A DNA stretch of 39,374 nt from Phycisphaerales bacterium (GTDB lineage: Bacteria; Planctomycetota; Phycisphaerae; Phycisphaerales; SM1A02), in the NCBI GenBank assembly GCA_009691725.1, contig SIAP01000019.1, positions 1 through 39,374 of the forward strand, given 5' to 3'. Below, piece by piece: positions 33,468 to 39,374 of this stretch. Both the position numbers and the translations under genes were made by a program. Position 1 is the stretch's first letter, and each line of letters starts with the position of its first letter. The notes under the pieces are model-generated. The model made no database searches. It was not told the origin of the DNA and saw nothing but the letters and a program-made list of their open reading frames with translations.

Positions 33468-34436
33468 TCAGGCGAGATCTGGGAATGTCTTACGAACCAC
33501 ACCAACGAGGTCCTTTACATGTTGGACGGACTCGTCGAAGAGTTTCTTCTCTGCAGCATCGAATTGAATATCCACGATGCGCTCCATGCCATTCTTCCCC
33601 AGAACACATGGAACGCCGACGAAGTATCCGCCACCCTTCTGCCCAGGCGCAACACCGAATGCATCTTCGCAGTATGCAGCGCAGGGGAGAATCCGCTTCT
33701 TGTCCTTGACGATTGCTTCGACCATCTGAATCGTTCCTGAAGCGGGTGCGTAGTATGCGCTCGTGCCCATCAGTTGCACGATCTCGCCGCCGCCAACCTT
33801 GGCCCGCTGGGTGCACGCTTCGATCTTCTCCTGGGACAACAACATGCCAATGGGAATTCCGTGCACACTGGTGAACCGAGCAAGCGGAACCATGTCATCG
33901 CCATGTCCGCCGAGCAGCAATGCCTGAATGTCTTCGACAGAACATCCAAGTTCCATCGCCAAGAATGTGCGAAAGCGCGCAACATCCAAACATCCAGCCT
34001 GCCCAAGAATCTGATTGGTCGGAAACTTTGATGCCTTCCATGCGGTGTACACCATCGCATCAAGCGGATTGCTCACCACGATCATCACCGCTTTGGGTGA
34101 ATGCTCCGCAACCTTCTCCGCAACCTCCTTGACAATCTTGACATTCGTTGCGATCAAGTCATCGCGACTCATGCCGGGCTTCCGCGGGATTCCTGCGGTA
34201 ACGACCACCACGTCGCTCCCTGCCGTATCTGCGTAGTCAGAGGTCCCAATGATTTTTGAATCGAATTCTTCGATCGGACCGCAGCAGGCAAGATCCAGCG
34301 CCTTGCCCTTCGCCACCCCAGCACGATCGGGGATATCGAGCAGGACGATATCTCCCAGCTCCTTCGCAGCAGCCCAGTGCGCACATGTTGATCCGACATT
34401 TCCAGCTCCGATGATTGAAATCTTTGCGCGACGCAT
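33468..34436 (-). CDS. mdh: Malate dehydrogenase
   Basis: It oxidises L-malate to oxaloacetate with NAD in the citric acid cycle. The 322-residue protein has the NAD loop GAGNVG (10-15), the substrate loop TAGIPRKPGMSRDDL, whose Arg and Met pattern is typical of malate rather than lactate dehydrogenase, VVSNPLDAMVYTAW, and GGHGDDMVPL with the catalytic His. It is the LDH-like bacterial MDH type. ATG 34436 gives the standard N terminus; GGAG is about 13 nt upstream, a weak site. It heads the train mdh-unknown-membrane protein-dprA. Confidence 0.95.
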   Translation of the reverse strand: MRRAKISIIGAGNVGSTCAHWAAAKELGDIVLLDIPDRAGVAKGKALDLACCGPIEEFDSKIIGTSDYADTAGSDVVVVTAGIPRKPGMSRDDLIATNVKIVKEVAEKVAEHSPKAVMIVVSNPLDAMVYTAWKASKFPTNQILGQAGCLDVARFRTFLAMELGCSVEDIQALLLGGHGDDMVPLARFTSVHGIPIGMLLSQEKIEACTQRAKVGGGEIVQLMGTSAYYAPASGTIQMVEAIVKDKKRILPCAAYCEDAFGVAPGQKGGGYFVGVPCVLGKNGMERIVDIQFDAAEKKLFDESVQHVKDLVGVVRKTFPDLA

Positions 34437-34561
34437 GATGGTGTGTGAGCTCCGTTGAAGTACGAAAATGGAAGGGTCGCGATCATAGCGATGTGCCAAA
34501 CCCATGCGTGTTTCCTGCACACACACTCCCGGCCGAGGCGACCGCTGCGCGACAAACGACA

Positions 34562-34600
34562 GCGGCGGCACCCTGATGACAAACATGAGGGAACCGCCGC
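34562..34600 (-). terminator. Hairpin downstream of tRNA-Ile
   Basis: GCGGCGG (34562-34568) pairs with CCGCCGC (34594-34600), and inside it CCCT (34571-34574) pairs with AGGG (34588-34591) across a small internal loop. It begins six nt after the 3' end of tRNA-Ile on the minus strand. No strong T-run follows, so it could be an imperfect terminator or a processing structure separating the tRNA from mdh. Confidence 0.4.
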
Positions 34601-34606
34601 GATCAA

Positions 34607-34680
34607 TGCGCCAGAATGGACTCGAACCATCGACCTCACCCTTATCAGGGGTGTGCTCTAGCCAGCTGAGCTACTGGCGC
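34607..34680 (-). tRNA. tRNA-Ile (anticodon GAT)
   Basis: A 74-nt cloverleaf on the minus strand without CCA. The acceptor is GCGCCAG paired with CTGGCGC and discriminator A. The anticodon stem CACCC/GGGTG encloses loop CTGATAA with anticodon GAT. The T arm is GATGG/CCATT with TTCGAGT. It is a stand-alone copy, not within the rRNA spacer, since the rRNA operon end lies 4.6 kb away. Confidence 0.95.
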
Positions 34681-34690
34681 AGGGTGGGCG

Positions 34691-34696
34691 AGTATA
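34691..34696 (-). promoter_or_regulatory. -10 box (TATACT) of tRNA-Ile
   Basis: TATACT on the minus strand lies ten nt before the tRNA 5' end, so transcription would start close to the mature end. No clear -35 is found at 17 nt. A 10-bp repeat array containing TTGGTG begins 25 nt further upstream. Confidence 0.45.
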
Positions 34697-34720
34697 GCCA
34701 GTGCCATGTTCTGCGCCGAC

Positions 34721-34796
34721 GATCACCAATGATCACCAATGATCACCAATGATCACCAATGATCACCAAGGTTCACCAAGGTTCACCAAGGTTCAC
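34721..34796. repeat. Helically phased 10-bp tandem repeat upstream of tRNA-Ile
   Basis: Eight units repeat every 10 bp: GATCACCAAT four times (34721-34760), GATCACCAAG once, GTTCACCAAG twice, then a truncated GTTCAC. Five units carry GATC, and four junctions form the palindrome TGATCA. The period is close to one helical turn, so each unit faces the same side of the DNA. It lies between a minus-strand terminator and the tRNA-Ile promoter. Confidence 0.95.
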
Positions 34797-34830
34797 AAAA
34801 AGCAACAAGCCCGACTTTCGCCAGGCTTGT
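34797..34830 (-). terminator. Strong intrinsic terminator on the minus strand
   Basis: On the minus strand an 11-bp stem, starting ACAAGCC and ending GGCTTGT with two internal G-U pairs, is capped by a GAAA tetraloop (34805-34830). TGC and then five T residues (34801-34797) follow. It ends a minus-strand transcript that must begin upstream, at higher coordinates. The nearest gene in that direction ends 555 bp away at 35385. Confidence 0.8.
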
Positions 34831-34877
34831 GCCAAGATCCCCAACAGTGTTCGGCACTCCCTCAAGTGCCAGTGTTC
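34797..34877 (-). ncRNA. Candidate small RNA ending in the intrinsic terminator
   Basis: Just before the terminator on the minus strand is a second hairpin: GGCACT and AGTGCC form a 6-bp stem with a 6-nt loop (34853-34870). It is flanked by a 7-bp direct repeat GAACACT (34871-34877 and 34846-34852). Two consecutive stems and a T-tract, with no ORF nearby, suggest a small RNA or a structured 3' UTR. No known RNA family is recognised. The 5' end is not defined. Confidence 0.3.
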
Positions 34878-35384
34878 CTTTCCCATCCATCCGCCCCAGA
34901 ATGAAATTCCCATTTCCTACCCTCCAACCCTTTCCCACCCATCCATCCCATCACGCTCAACCTCGTCCTGAATGTCTGCGATCACTCATCGCTTCGAATG
35001 CACGACTCTGTCAATCGCACCGAGCGGCACCGAGCGTTCGTCCACACTCGTGGGGAGTGCGTTCGATCGGCGGTCCGTGCTGGCGAGGAATGAGAGAAGA
35101 TCACGCATACTCAAAGAATCCACCGCGTCCCGTCTCCGCAGGCACTCGCCTTGGATTGGCATCGGCACACGCTTTTGCCCAACGGGGCACCTCTTTCGAT
35201 CACCGACACTCACATGATCGAATTCCGCTGACAGATTGCAAATGCGTCGACAGTTTTCCCCTCCCTCTTTTCTAGCAACTCCATTTGATGACCGCCCGTG
35301 CGTCTGCGACCGCCGCGAGCCGCATCGCGGAGCCACTCTCGAGATGCTTCGCGCCGCGGCATTTCGTTCGTCCGCGAAAACCCT
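34831..35384. other. Intergenic block without a supportable gene
   Basis: About 550 bp between the terminator and the stop of the CBS gene. Open frames are present on both strands, but none has a ribosome site, a recognisable domain or balanced composition. I looked for the conserved cores of RNase P RNA, tmRNA, SRP RNA and 6S RNA and did not find them. A long pyrimidine-rich stretch lies at about 34875-34960. A small TGCCC/GGGCA hairpin sits near 35175-35190. Confidence 0.6.
34928..34949 (-). other. G-quadruplex-capable motif on the minus strand
   Basis: Four CCC runs at 34928-34930, 34934-34936, 34938-34940 and 34947-34949 give four GGG runs on the minus strand with loops of 6, 1 and 3 nt, inside a purine-rich strand. 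This fits the usual G3+N1-7 pattern. It lies upstream of the candidate small RNA on the same strand. Confidence 0.45.
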
Positions 35385-36365
35385 CTACCACCCCGGCGTG
35401 TTCCCAATGATCGGTTCAACCAGATCCTTCAGCGTCACAATCCCAATGGGCGCATGACTCGCCCCCTCCACCACGATTGCCATCGTCTGCCGCGCCGAAC
35501 GCATCCGCCTCGCCGCGTCCATCACCAGCGTGCTGGATTCGATCAGCAGAGGTTCCTGCGCCAATTCGCCGACCGCCATCGTTGGCTGCAAGATTGCATC
35601 AAGTGATGCGAGCACTCCCATCACGCGCACGTGGCCCGCATGGGCGTCAACCACTGGAATCCGGCTAAACGGATTTTCCCGAAGGACCTGCGTACTCGTC
35701 GCGCCCGTGGCGTCGGCTGGGAGTACGACGACGCGCTTCCACGGCACCGCACACTTCGCAACGGTCCGCTCCGAGAGCCCAAAGAGACGATCAGCCATCT
35801 CAAGATGGACATTCGTGATGAGGTCGCTTTCAACTCCATCTCGCAGCGACTGCAATACTCGGTGACGCGCCGGAGCGTCCTGGTCCACGCGCACACCAAG
35901 CAGTCGCGCGCTTCCATCTCCGAGCATTCGGATGAGCGGGACCGCACCAGTCCAGGTGAATGCGATGCGCAGTCCCAGCAAGATGCCAGAACAGTGATAG
36001 GTCCACGTATTTGTAAAGACTCGAAAGAGTTCCTTCGGCAGCGCATCGCCAAGGAGAAACACGAGCGGCAACACCACCACTGTATTGAGGATCGCCTCCC
36101 GCATCGGATCGAACTGTGCGCGCGCAATGACCGCAGTCGTCGCAGCACTCAACCCTGCGTGCGCAACATTCATTCCAACCAAGACGGTTGCAAGCAATCG
36201 ATTGGGGTGATTCAACTCCGTGCGCAACCGCTGCGCAGATCGCTTCCCCTGTGCAACACGAGATGCAAGTCGCACTCGGTTGAGTGTGTAGATCCCCGTC
36301 TCCATCCCCGACAGGAGCGCACATGTCAGGAGGGCGATCACTCCAAGCACAATCGAAATCGTCAC
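35385..36365 (-). CDS. CNNM-domain (DUF21) membrane protein with CBS pair
   Basis: A 326-residue protein. The N-terminal DUF21/CNNM membrane domain (about 1-135) begins MTISIVLGVIALLTCALLSG, then METGIYTLNRVRLASR, and shows LGDALPKELFR. The cytoplasmic CBS domains follow (about 195-325), with SRIPVVDAHAGHVRVMGVL and IGIVTLKDLVEPIIG. Relatives (CorB/CorC, YfjD, CNNM) take part in magnesium or cobalt export or resistance. It lacks the C-terminal CorC_HlyC domain present in its neighbour. GTG 36365 overlaps the upstream gene by four bases (GTGA), so the two CNNM proteins may pair in the membrane. Confidence 0.9.
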   Translation of the reverse strand: MTISIVLGVIALLTCALLSGMETGIYTLNRVRLASRVAQGKRSAQRLRTELNHPNRLLATVLVGMNVAHAGLSAATTAVIARAQFDPMREAILNTVVVLPLVFLLGDALPKELFRVFTNTWTYHCSGILLGLRIAFTWTGAVPLIRMLGDGSARLLGVRVDQDAPARHRVLQSLRDGVESDLITNVHLEMADRLFGLSERTVAKCAVPWKRVVVLPADATGATSTQVLRENPFSRIPVVDAHAGHVRVMGVLASLDAILQPTMAVGELAQEPLLIESSTLVMDAARRMRSARQTMAIVVEGASHAPIGIVTLKDLVEPIIGNTPGW

Positions 36366-37645
36366 GACGACACCTCCGCATCATCCGTCCGATGCGAATT
36401 GGGAATACGGCGAACGAGAAACGATCGAGCAACCCCGCGTTCGACATGTTCTGCGCAAATCTCCAGTGATCCAAGAGTGAACGAATCTCCTCCAGTTGGA
36501 AGATCCTCGAGCTGTTCGAGTGCGATCCCCCCCACCGTCGATGCTCTCGTCATTGTCATCGGTAGACCGAAGTGTGCGCAGAACTTCGTCGCAGACATCT
36601 TTGCGTCGACCCTCGATGTCGTTGCATTGACCTCCTGCGGAGCGAGCGGGGCAACTTCTCCACGCGCCGCGATATCCCCGACGACTTCCTCGATCGCATC
36701 TTCGAGCGCAACAATTCCTGCGGTCCCTCCGAACTCGTCCACCACAATTGCGAGGCTCGAGTGCTGCTTGCGAAAGAGTTCGAAGAGTTGTTCGAGTGAG
36801 GCGATCTCTGGGACGAACACCGCCGAGGTCATGTGTGCATCCAACTGCGTTGCCGCTCCACGTGGATCAAGCAGATACGTTCGGACATCCAAGATTCCCG
36901 CAATTCGATCCTGACTTCCCTCGACGACTGGAATCCTTTTGAGGCGACTAGCCAACGCGATGCGAATGACCTCCGACTGCGGTGCGCGACAAGGAATGAC
37001 GGCCATTTCCGTGCGGTGGGTCATCACATCTCGAACACGCGTGCGCCGCATGACAAGAAGCCGACCGAGGAGTGCCTCTTCTTCACCGGTGATATCGCCC
37101 TGCACGCGGGCGGCCGCCACGAATCCTCGAAGTTCTTCTGCGGTTGGGCCAGATTGCGGGATCTCCGGTGCAGTCAGACGATGGAGAGGGACAAACACGA
37201 GCAGTTCAATGACCGCGCGCGCTGGAGTGACGATGTACGACAACACCACAAGCGCAGGGGCGAGAATCAGCGACAGCCGCAGGCGCATTACATTTCCAAG
37301 CATTTTCGGGAGCACTTCGCCAAACAAAATCAACGCCAGCACTTCGCCAAGCCCGACGACAACCTTCTCTGCGACGGTGAGTCCAGTCCCTGAAAGTCCG
37401 ACTGTGGCGACGGCGAAATAAAGAGAGTTGATGGTGATGTTGCTCAGGAGCACCGTCAGGAGCAATCGCCGCGGATGTGCGAGAAGTCGCTCGACCATTC
37501 CTGCAGCATGGGGATGATTGCGCTGGAGTTGCCAACGATCGTCCGCACTCAATCCGAAAAACACTGTTTCGGATGCGCTGCAAAACGCACTGAGACACAC
37601 AAGCACAGGAAGCGCCGCGAGCATCGCGGTCGGCGGAATGTCCAC
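36362..37645 (-). CDS. CNNM/CBS/CorC_HlyC membrane protein (CorB/YfjD-like)
   Basis: A 427-residue protein. The DUF21 membrane domain (about 1-170) has FCSASETVFFGLSADDRWQL, NITINSLYFAVATV and LFGEVLPKML. Two CBS units (about 200-330) show VRDVMTHRTEMAVIP and VVDEFGGTAGIVALEDAIEE. A CorC_HlyC transporter-associated domain (about 345-415) contains TVGGIALEQLEDLP. It is probably a divalent-cation transport or resistance protein. GTG 37645 follows immediately after the hscB stop (TAAGTG); a Met at codon 8 is an alternative. It overlaps the second CNNM gene by four bases. Confidence 0.93.
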   Translation of the reverse strand: MDIPPTAMLAALPVLVCLSAFCSASETVFFGLSADDRWQLQRNHPHAAGMVERLLAHPRRLLLTVLLSNITINSLYFAVATVGLSGTGLTVAEKVVVGLGEVLALILFGEVLPKMLGNVMRLRLSLILAPALVVLSYIVTPARAVIELLVFVPLHRLTAPEIPQSGPTAEELRGFVAAARVQGDITGEEEALLGRLLVMRRTRVRDVMTHRTEMAVIPCRAPQSEVIRIALASRLKRIPVVEGSQDRIAGILDVRTYLLDPRGAATQLDAHMTSAVFVPEIASLEQLFELFRKQHSSLAIVVDEFGGTAGIVALEDAIEEVVGDIAARGEVAPLAPQEVNATTSRVDAKMSATKFCAHFGLPMTMTRASTVGGIALEQLEDLPTGGDSFTLGSLEICAEHVERGVARSFLVRRIPNSHRTDDAEVSS

Positions 37646-38158
37646 TTAGCTGCTCCCCTTCTGTGTGTCGAGTCGCATGCGCGCCCAGTCGTCCGAGAGG
37701 CGATTCACTGCCCGCAGATACGCTGCGTCTGCGCGAATCGCGCGCCAGTCTGTGCACTCGGATGAGAGTCCCGTGCGAAGCAATTCGATGATGCGTTGCC
37801 TCTCGCGCTCAATCCATTCAGTGCATCCCAGCGCATCCGCATTGTCGGCGGTTGCGCAAGCCTCCATGCATTCGCGCTGCTCCATCAACGCGGCGAGTTG
37901 CATTGGGGCGAGCACCACCCGTTCTCCAAGGGGATCGCCAAGACCAATCAGTGCCTCGATGCACGACATTCGATCCAAGAGCACCCTCGCGGCAGCATTC
38001 ACGCGCGCACTCTCACCGACGGCAGTTTCACGCGCAACACCTGCCGATTGCCGATCTGGATGGCAATGCGCAAGCGCTGCCGCTTGAGCCATCAGGATTT
38101 CTTGTGGATTGATTTCAAACTGGCGGCGGAATCCGAGAACCGCGAAGGGATCATCCAC
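37646..38158 (-). CDS. hscB: HscB-like J-domain co-chaperone
   Basis: A 170-residue protein. Its N-terminal J domain (DPFAVLGFRRQFEINP near the start, then HCHPDRQ with the HPD triad) is followed by NAAARVLLDRMSCIEALIGL and a C-terminal three-helix region with LAALMEQRECMEA and LRAVNRLSDDWARM. Order and spacing match HscB, which directs the Hsp70 HscA to IscU for Fe-S cluster transfer. No isc genes are adjacent, so the symbol rests on the domain match. GTG 38158 has GAGG eight nt upstream. GTG 38167 overlaps that site, so the shorter start is favoured. Confidence 0.85.
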   Translation of the reverse strand: MDDPFAVLGFRRQFEINPQEILMAQAAALAHCHPDRQSAGVARETAVGESARVNAAARVLLDRMSCIEALIGLGDPLGERVVLAPMQLAALMEQRECMEACATADNADALGCTEWIERERQRIIELLRTGLSSECTDWRAIRADAAYLRAVNRLSDDWARMRLDTQKGSS

Positions 38159-38177
38159 GGCACACACCTCGCTCGAG

Positions 38178-38212
38178 TCCCCAACGGAATCCCCAACGGA
38201 ATCCCAGCGGAA
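38178..38212. repeat. 12-bp tandem repeat upstream of hscB
   Basis: TCCCCAACGGAA occurs twice in perfect tandem (38178-38201), followed by an 11-bp variant TCCCAGCGGAA. It lies in the 153-bp gap between hscB and the RRM gene, 19 nt upstream of the hscB start. The rest of the gap shows no clear promoter or terminator. Confidence 0.85.
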
Positions 38213-38311
38213 ACTCCATTAGCAGTCCACTCAAACTTTCATTCAGAAGTTCCAGCACACATCTTTGCTCGGACCTCTTTCCAACTCCGTGCTGAAATCC
38301 TTCGCAGAAGA

Positions 38312-39112
38312 TCATTCCTTCCCGGTCGCGGGTCCTTCAGCCTCGGGGGAATCGAGCCTTCGTACGGGCGCAACCTTCGGGGCGGACACACGATCCCGCG
38401 GAGGCGATGCCGGTGCAGGGGATGCAGAAACTGGAGCACTGGGCGACGCTGGAGCACGAGGCGGCTGGGTTTCATCACTCGGTGCGCTTTGAGTAGGCGG
38501 AACAGGCCGTGAGAATCCCGACGATCCTCCGGGGCGCGCAACTCCACCAAAGTTTCCGGCGGAGCCGCCTGGACCGCGACCAAACCCCGACGATCCAGAT
38601 CCGCCACCGCCCGAGTCAGAGCGAGAATTGTTGCGGCTGAACGGCCGACTTGAAGGCCTCCCAGACGGAGTTCGATTTGGAACTCGCGATGGACCACCCG
38701 CACTCGAACTCCCTCCAACAGATCCACCAAAGTTTCCTCGACTGCCTCCACCGCCACCATGATTCCCTTGGCTCACCCCACCGCTGGAATAATTTCCCCG
38801 TCCCATCCCACCGCCACCACCGCCGCCACGCGGACGAATTGGAGGCTTCTTCGCAGGCAGCCCCTTCCCCTTCTTCACAGCTTCATTGAGCACGAGCGGT
38901 CTTCCATTGAGCACTTTCCCCTGAAGCGTTTCGATCACCAGTTGTCCGCGTATCGCTTCTCGAAACATGGCGATAGCAAAACAGCGACTCTCGCCAGTCT
39001 CAGGGTCCATGACAAGCACCAGATCCTCGAGATCCGTGAATGGTTTCATCAACTCCTTCAGTTGCTCAAGGGTGACGCCATTCTCCAGATTGCCAATGTA
39101 AACTTTGAACAT
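38312..39112 (-). CDS. RRM RNA-binding protein with long RGG/Gly/Ser/Pro-rich tail
   Basis: A 266-residue protein. One RRM domain fills residues 1-80: RNP2 is VYIGNL (4-9) and RNP1 is SRCFAIAMF (42-50). The next 185 residues are low in complexity: PRGGGGGGGMGRGNYSSGG, SRGNFGGSVGG, RNNSRSDSGGGG and GFGRGPGGSAGNFGG, then a Pro/Ala/Ser-rich end. It resembles cyanobacterial Rbp and eukaryotic glycine-rich RNA-binding proteins in build, but with a much longer tail than most bacterial forms. It should bind single-stranded RNA in the cytoplasm; targets are unknown. ATG 39112 has no Shine-Dalgarno site. A promoter lies at 39156-39185. Confidence 0.92.
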   Translation of the reverse strand: MFKVYIGNLENGVTLEQLKELMKPFTDLEDLVLVMDPETGESRCFAIAMFREAIRGQLVIETLQGKVLNGRPLVLNEAVKKGKGLPAKKPPIRPRGGGGGGGMGRGNYSSGGVSQGNHGGGGGSRGNFGGSVGGSSSAGGPSRVPNRTPSGRPSSRPFSRNNSRSDSGGGGSGSSGFGRGPGGSAGNFGGVARPGGSSGFSRPVPPTQSAPSDETQPPRAPASPSAPVSASPAPASPPRDRVSAPKVAPVRRLDSPEAEGPATGKE

Positions 39113-39155
39113 TTGCGTCCACTTCAGACTCCCCCGGCTTGAATTTGATCCGCCG

Positions 39156-39185
39156 ATTCTAACAAGTCCCCCGCAAGCGATGCAA
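39156..39185 (-). promoter_or_regulatory. Sigma-70-like promoter of the RRM gene
   Basis: On the minus strand, TTGCAT (39185-39180) and TAGAAT (39161-39156) are 18 nt apart. The -10 matches at five of six positions, the -35 only at three. A start near 39149 gives a leader of about 37 nt before ATG 39112. It lies between the rRNA terminator and the gene. Confidence 0.45.
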
Positions 39186-39249
39186 CTGCGCCAACCTCAG
39201 AACAGTACCGAATTTTTAAGCGCGGAGAACGCACAATCTTCCCAAACAT

Positions 39250-39286
39250 AAAAAAAGAGCCCCGCCCGGTTTCCCGGACGGGGCTC
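39250..39286 (-). terminator. Intrinsic terminator of the rRNA operon
   Basis: GAGCCCCG (39257-39264) pairs with CGGGGCTC (39279-39286), and CCGG with CCGG inside. One mismatch separates the stems, and on the minus strand the cap is a GAAA loop. The minus strand then reads seven T residues (39256-39250). It begins a few bases after the 5S rRNA 3' end and has the classical form. Confidence 0.93.
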
Positions 39287-39291
39287 ATGAA

Positions 39292-39374
39292 GTCGGCGAT
39301 GACCTACTTTCCCGCTGAGCAGTATCATCGGCAGCGAAAATTTCACTTCTGTGTTCGGGATGGGAACAGGTGTT
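39292..39374 (-). rRNA. rrf: 5S ribosomal RNA (partial, 3' part)
   Basis: The minus strand reads the conserved 5S segment CCCATCCCGAACACAGAAGT, then the GCCGATGATACTG arm, GGGAAAGTAGG and a 3' end near ATCGCCGAC. The 5' third lies beyond the window. The exact 3' end is uncertain by a few bases, since its pairing strand is not visible. It implies a minus-strand rRNA operon outside the window. Confidence 0.95.

Noticed and set aside
34721-34796. The 10-bp array as a possible CRISPR
   Set aside because: Units are contiguous without spacers and far too short; no cas genes are near.
34829-35275. Plus-strand frame of 148 codons in the intergenic block, and minus-strand frames at 34986-35336 and 35210-35419
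   Set aside because: No ribosome site, domain or sensible composition. Pyrimidine runs give Pro/Ser-rich translation. A degraded gene cannot be excluded, but nothing identifies one.
35631-36914. A 427-codon open frame on the plus strand opposite the two CNNM genes
   Set aside because: It runs across the junction of two certain minus-strand genes and is Arg/His/Ser-rich with no recognisable domain.

Overview
The window looks like chromosomal DNA of a GC-rich Gram-negative bacterium. My best guess is Planctomycetota, class Phycisphaerae. That is an inference from gene content: meso-DAP-type MurE, CMP-KDO synthesis, a Tat-exported TIM-barrel protein, a long prepilin-like protein, a bacterial RRM/RGG protein, many GTG/TTG starts and few strong Shine-Dalgarno sites. 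No marker gene here proves it. Nearly all the DNA is coding. I see no phage, insertion sequence, integrase or CRISPR array.

Layout. 1-2960: tRNA-Ala(CGC) and mutS, ending in a 12-bp tandem repeat. 2964-9925 (minus): a tight gene train def-fmt-queA-murE-murF-mraY, joining initiator formylation/deformylation and queuosine synthesis to a piece of the division/cell-wall cluster. 10034-12273 (plus): a TPR protein coupled to kdsB. 12293-14911 (minus): an exported M1 peptidase with a HEAT-like tail. 14954-17676 (plus): a divergent CTP synthase, tRNA-Met-type (CAU) and a plant-like MTA/SAH nucleosidase. 17683-20506: tRNA-Arg(CCT), a tiny membrane protein, trmL, a prepilin-like protein and a Spy/CpxP-like secreted protein. 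20577-21674 (plus): an Mrp/ApbC ATPase.

21681-26478 (minus): a four-gene train of exported TIM-barrel protein, SDR-type threonine dehydrogenase, 2-amino-3-ketobutyrate CoA ligase and an MBL-fold/double-rhodanese protein. The middle pair forms the threonine-to-glycine pathway. 26542-27648 (plus): a secreted Gly/Tyr/Asn-rich protein. 27678-29252 (minus): guaA. 29343-31389 (plus): lipoprotein, RsbW-like kinase, STAS protein and MlaE-like permease, the most suggestive unusual cluster. 31421-34436 (minus): mdh, two unknown proteins and dprA.

34562-35384 is the main non-coding block: tRNA-Ile(GAT), a helically phased 10-bp repeat array, a strong terminator, a possible small RNA and a G-rich strand. 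35385-38158 (minus): hscB-like gene and two CNNM/CBS membrane proteins. 38312-39112 (minus): an RRM protein with a long RGG-like tail. The window ends in a terminator and the 3' part of a 5S rRNA on the minus strand, the end of an rRNA operon lying beyond it.

Most genes are housekeeping. The items most worth a second look are the kinase/STAS/MlaE cluster, the divergent PyrG, the structured 34.5-35.4 kb region and the short tandem repeats.
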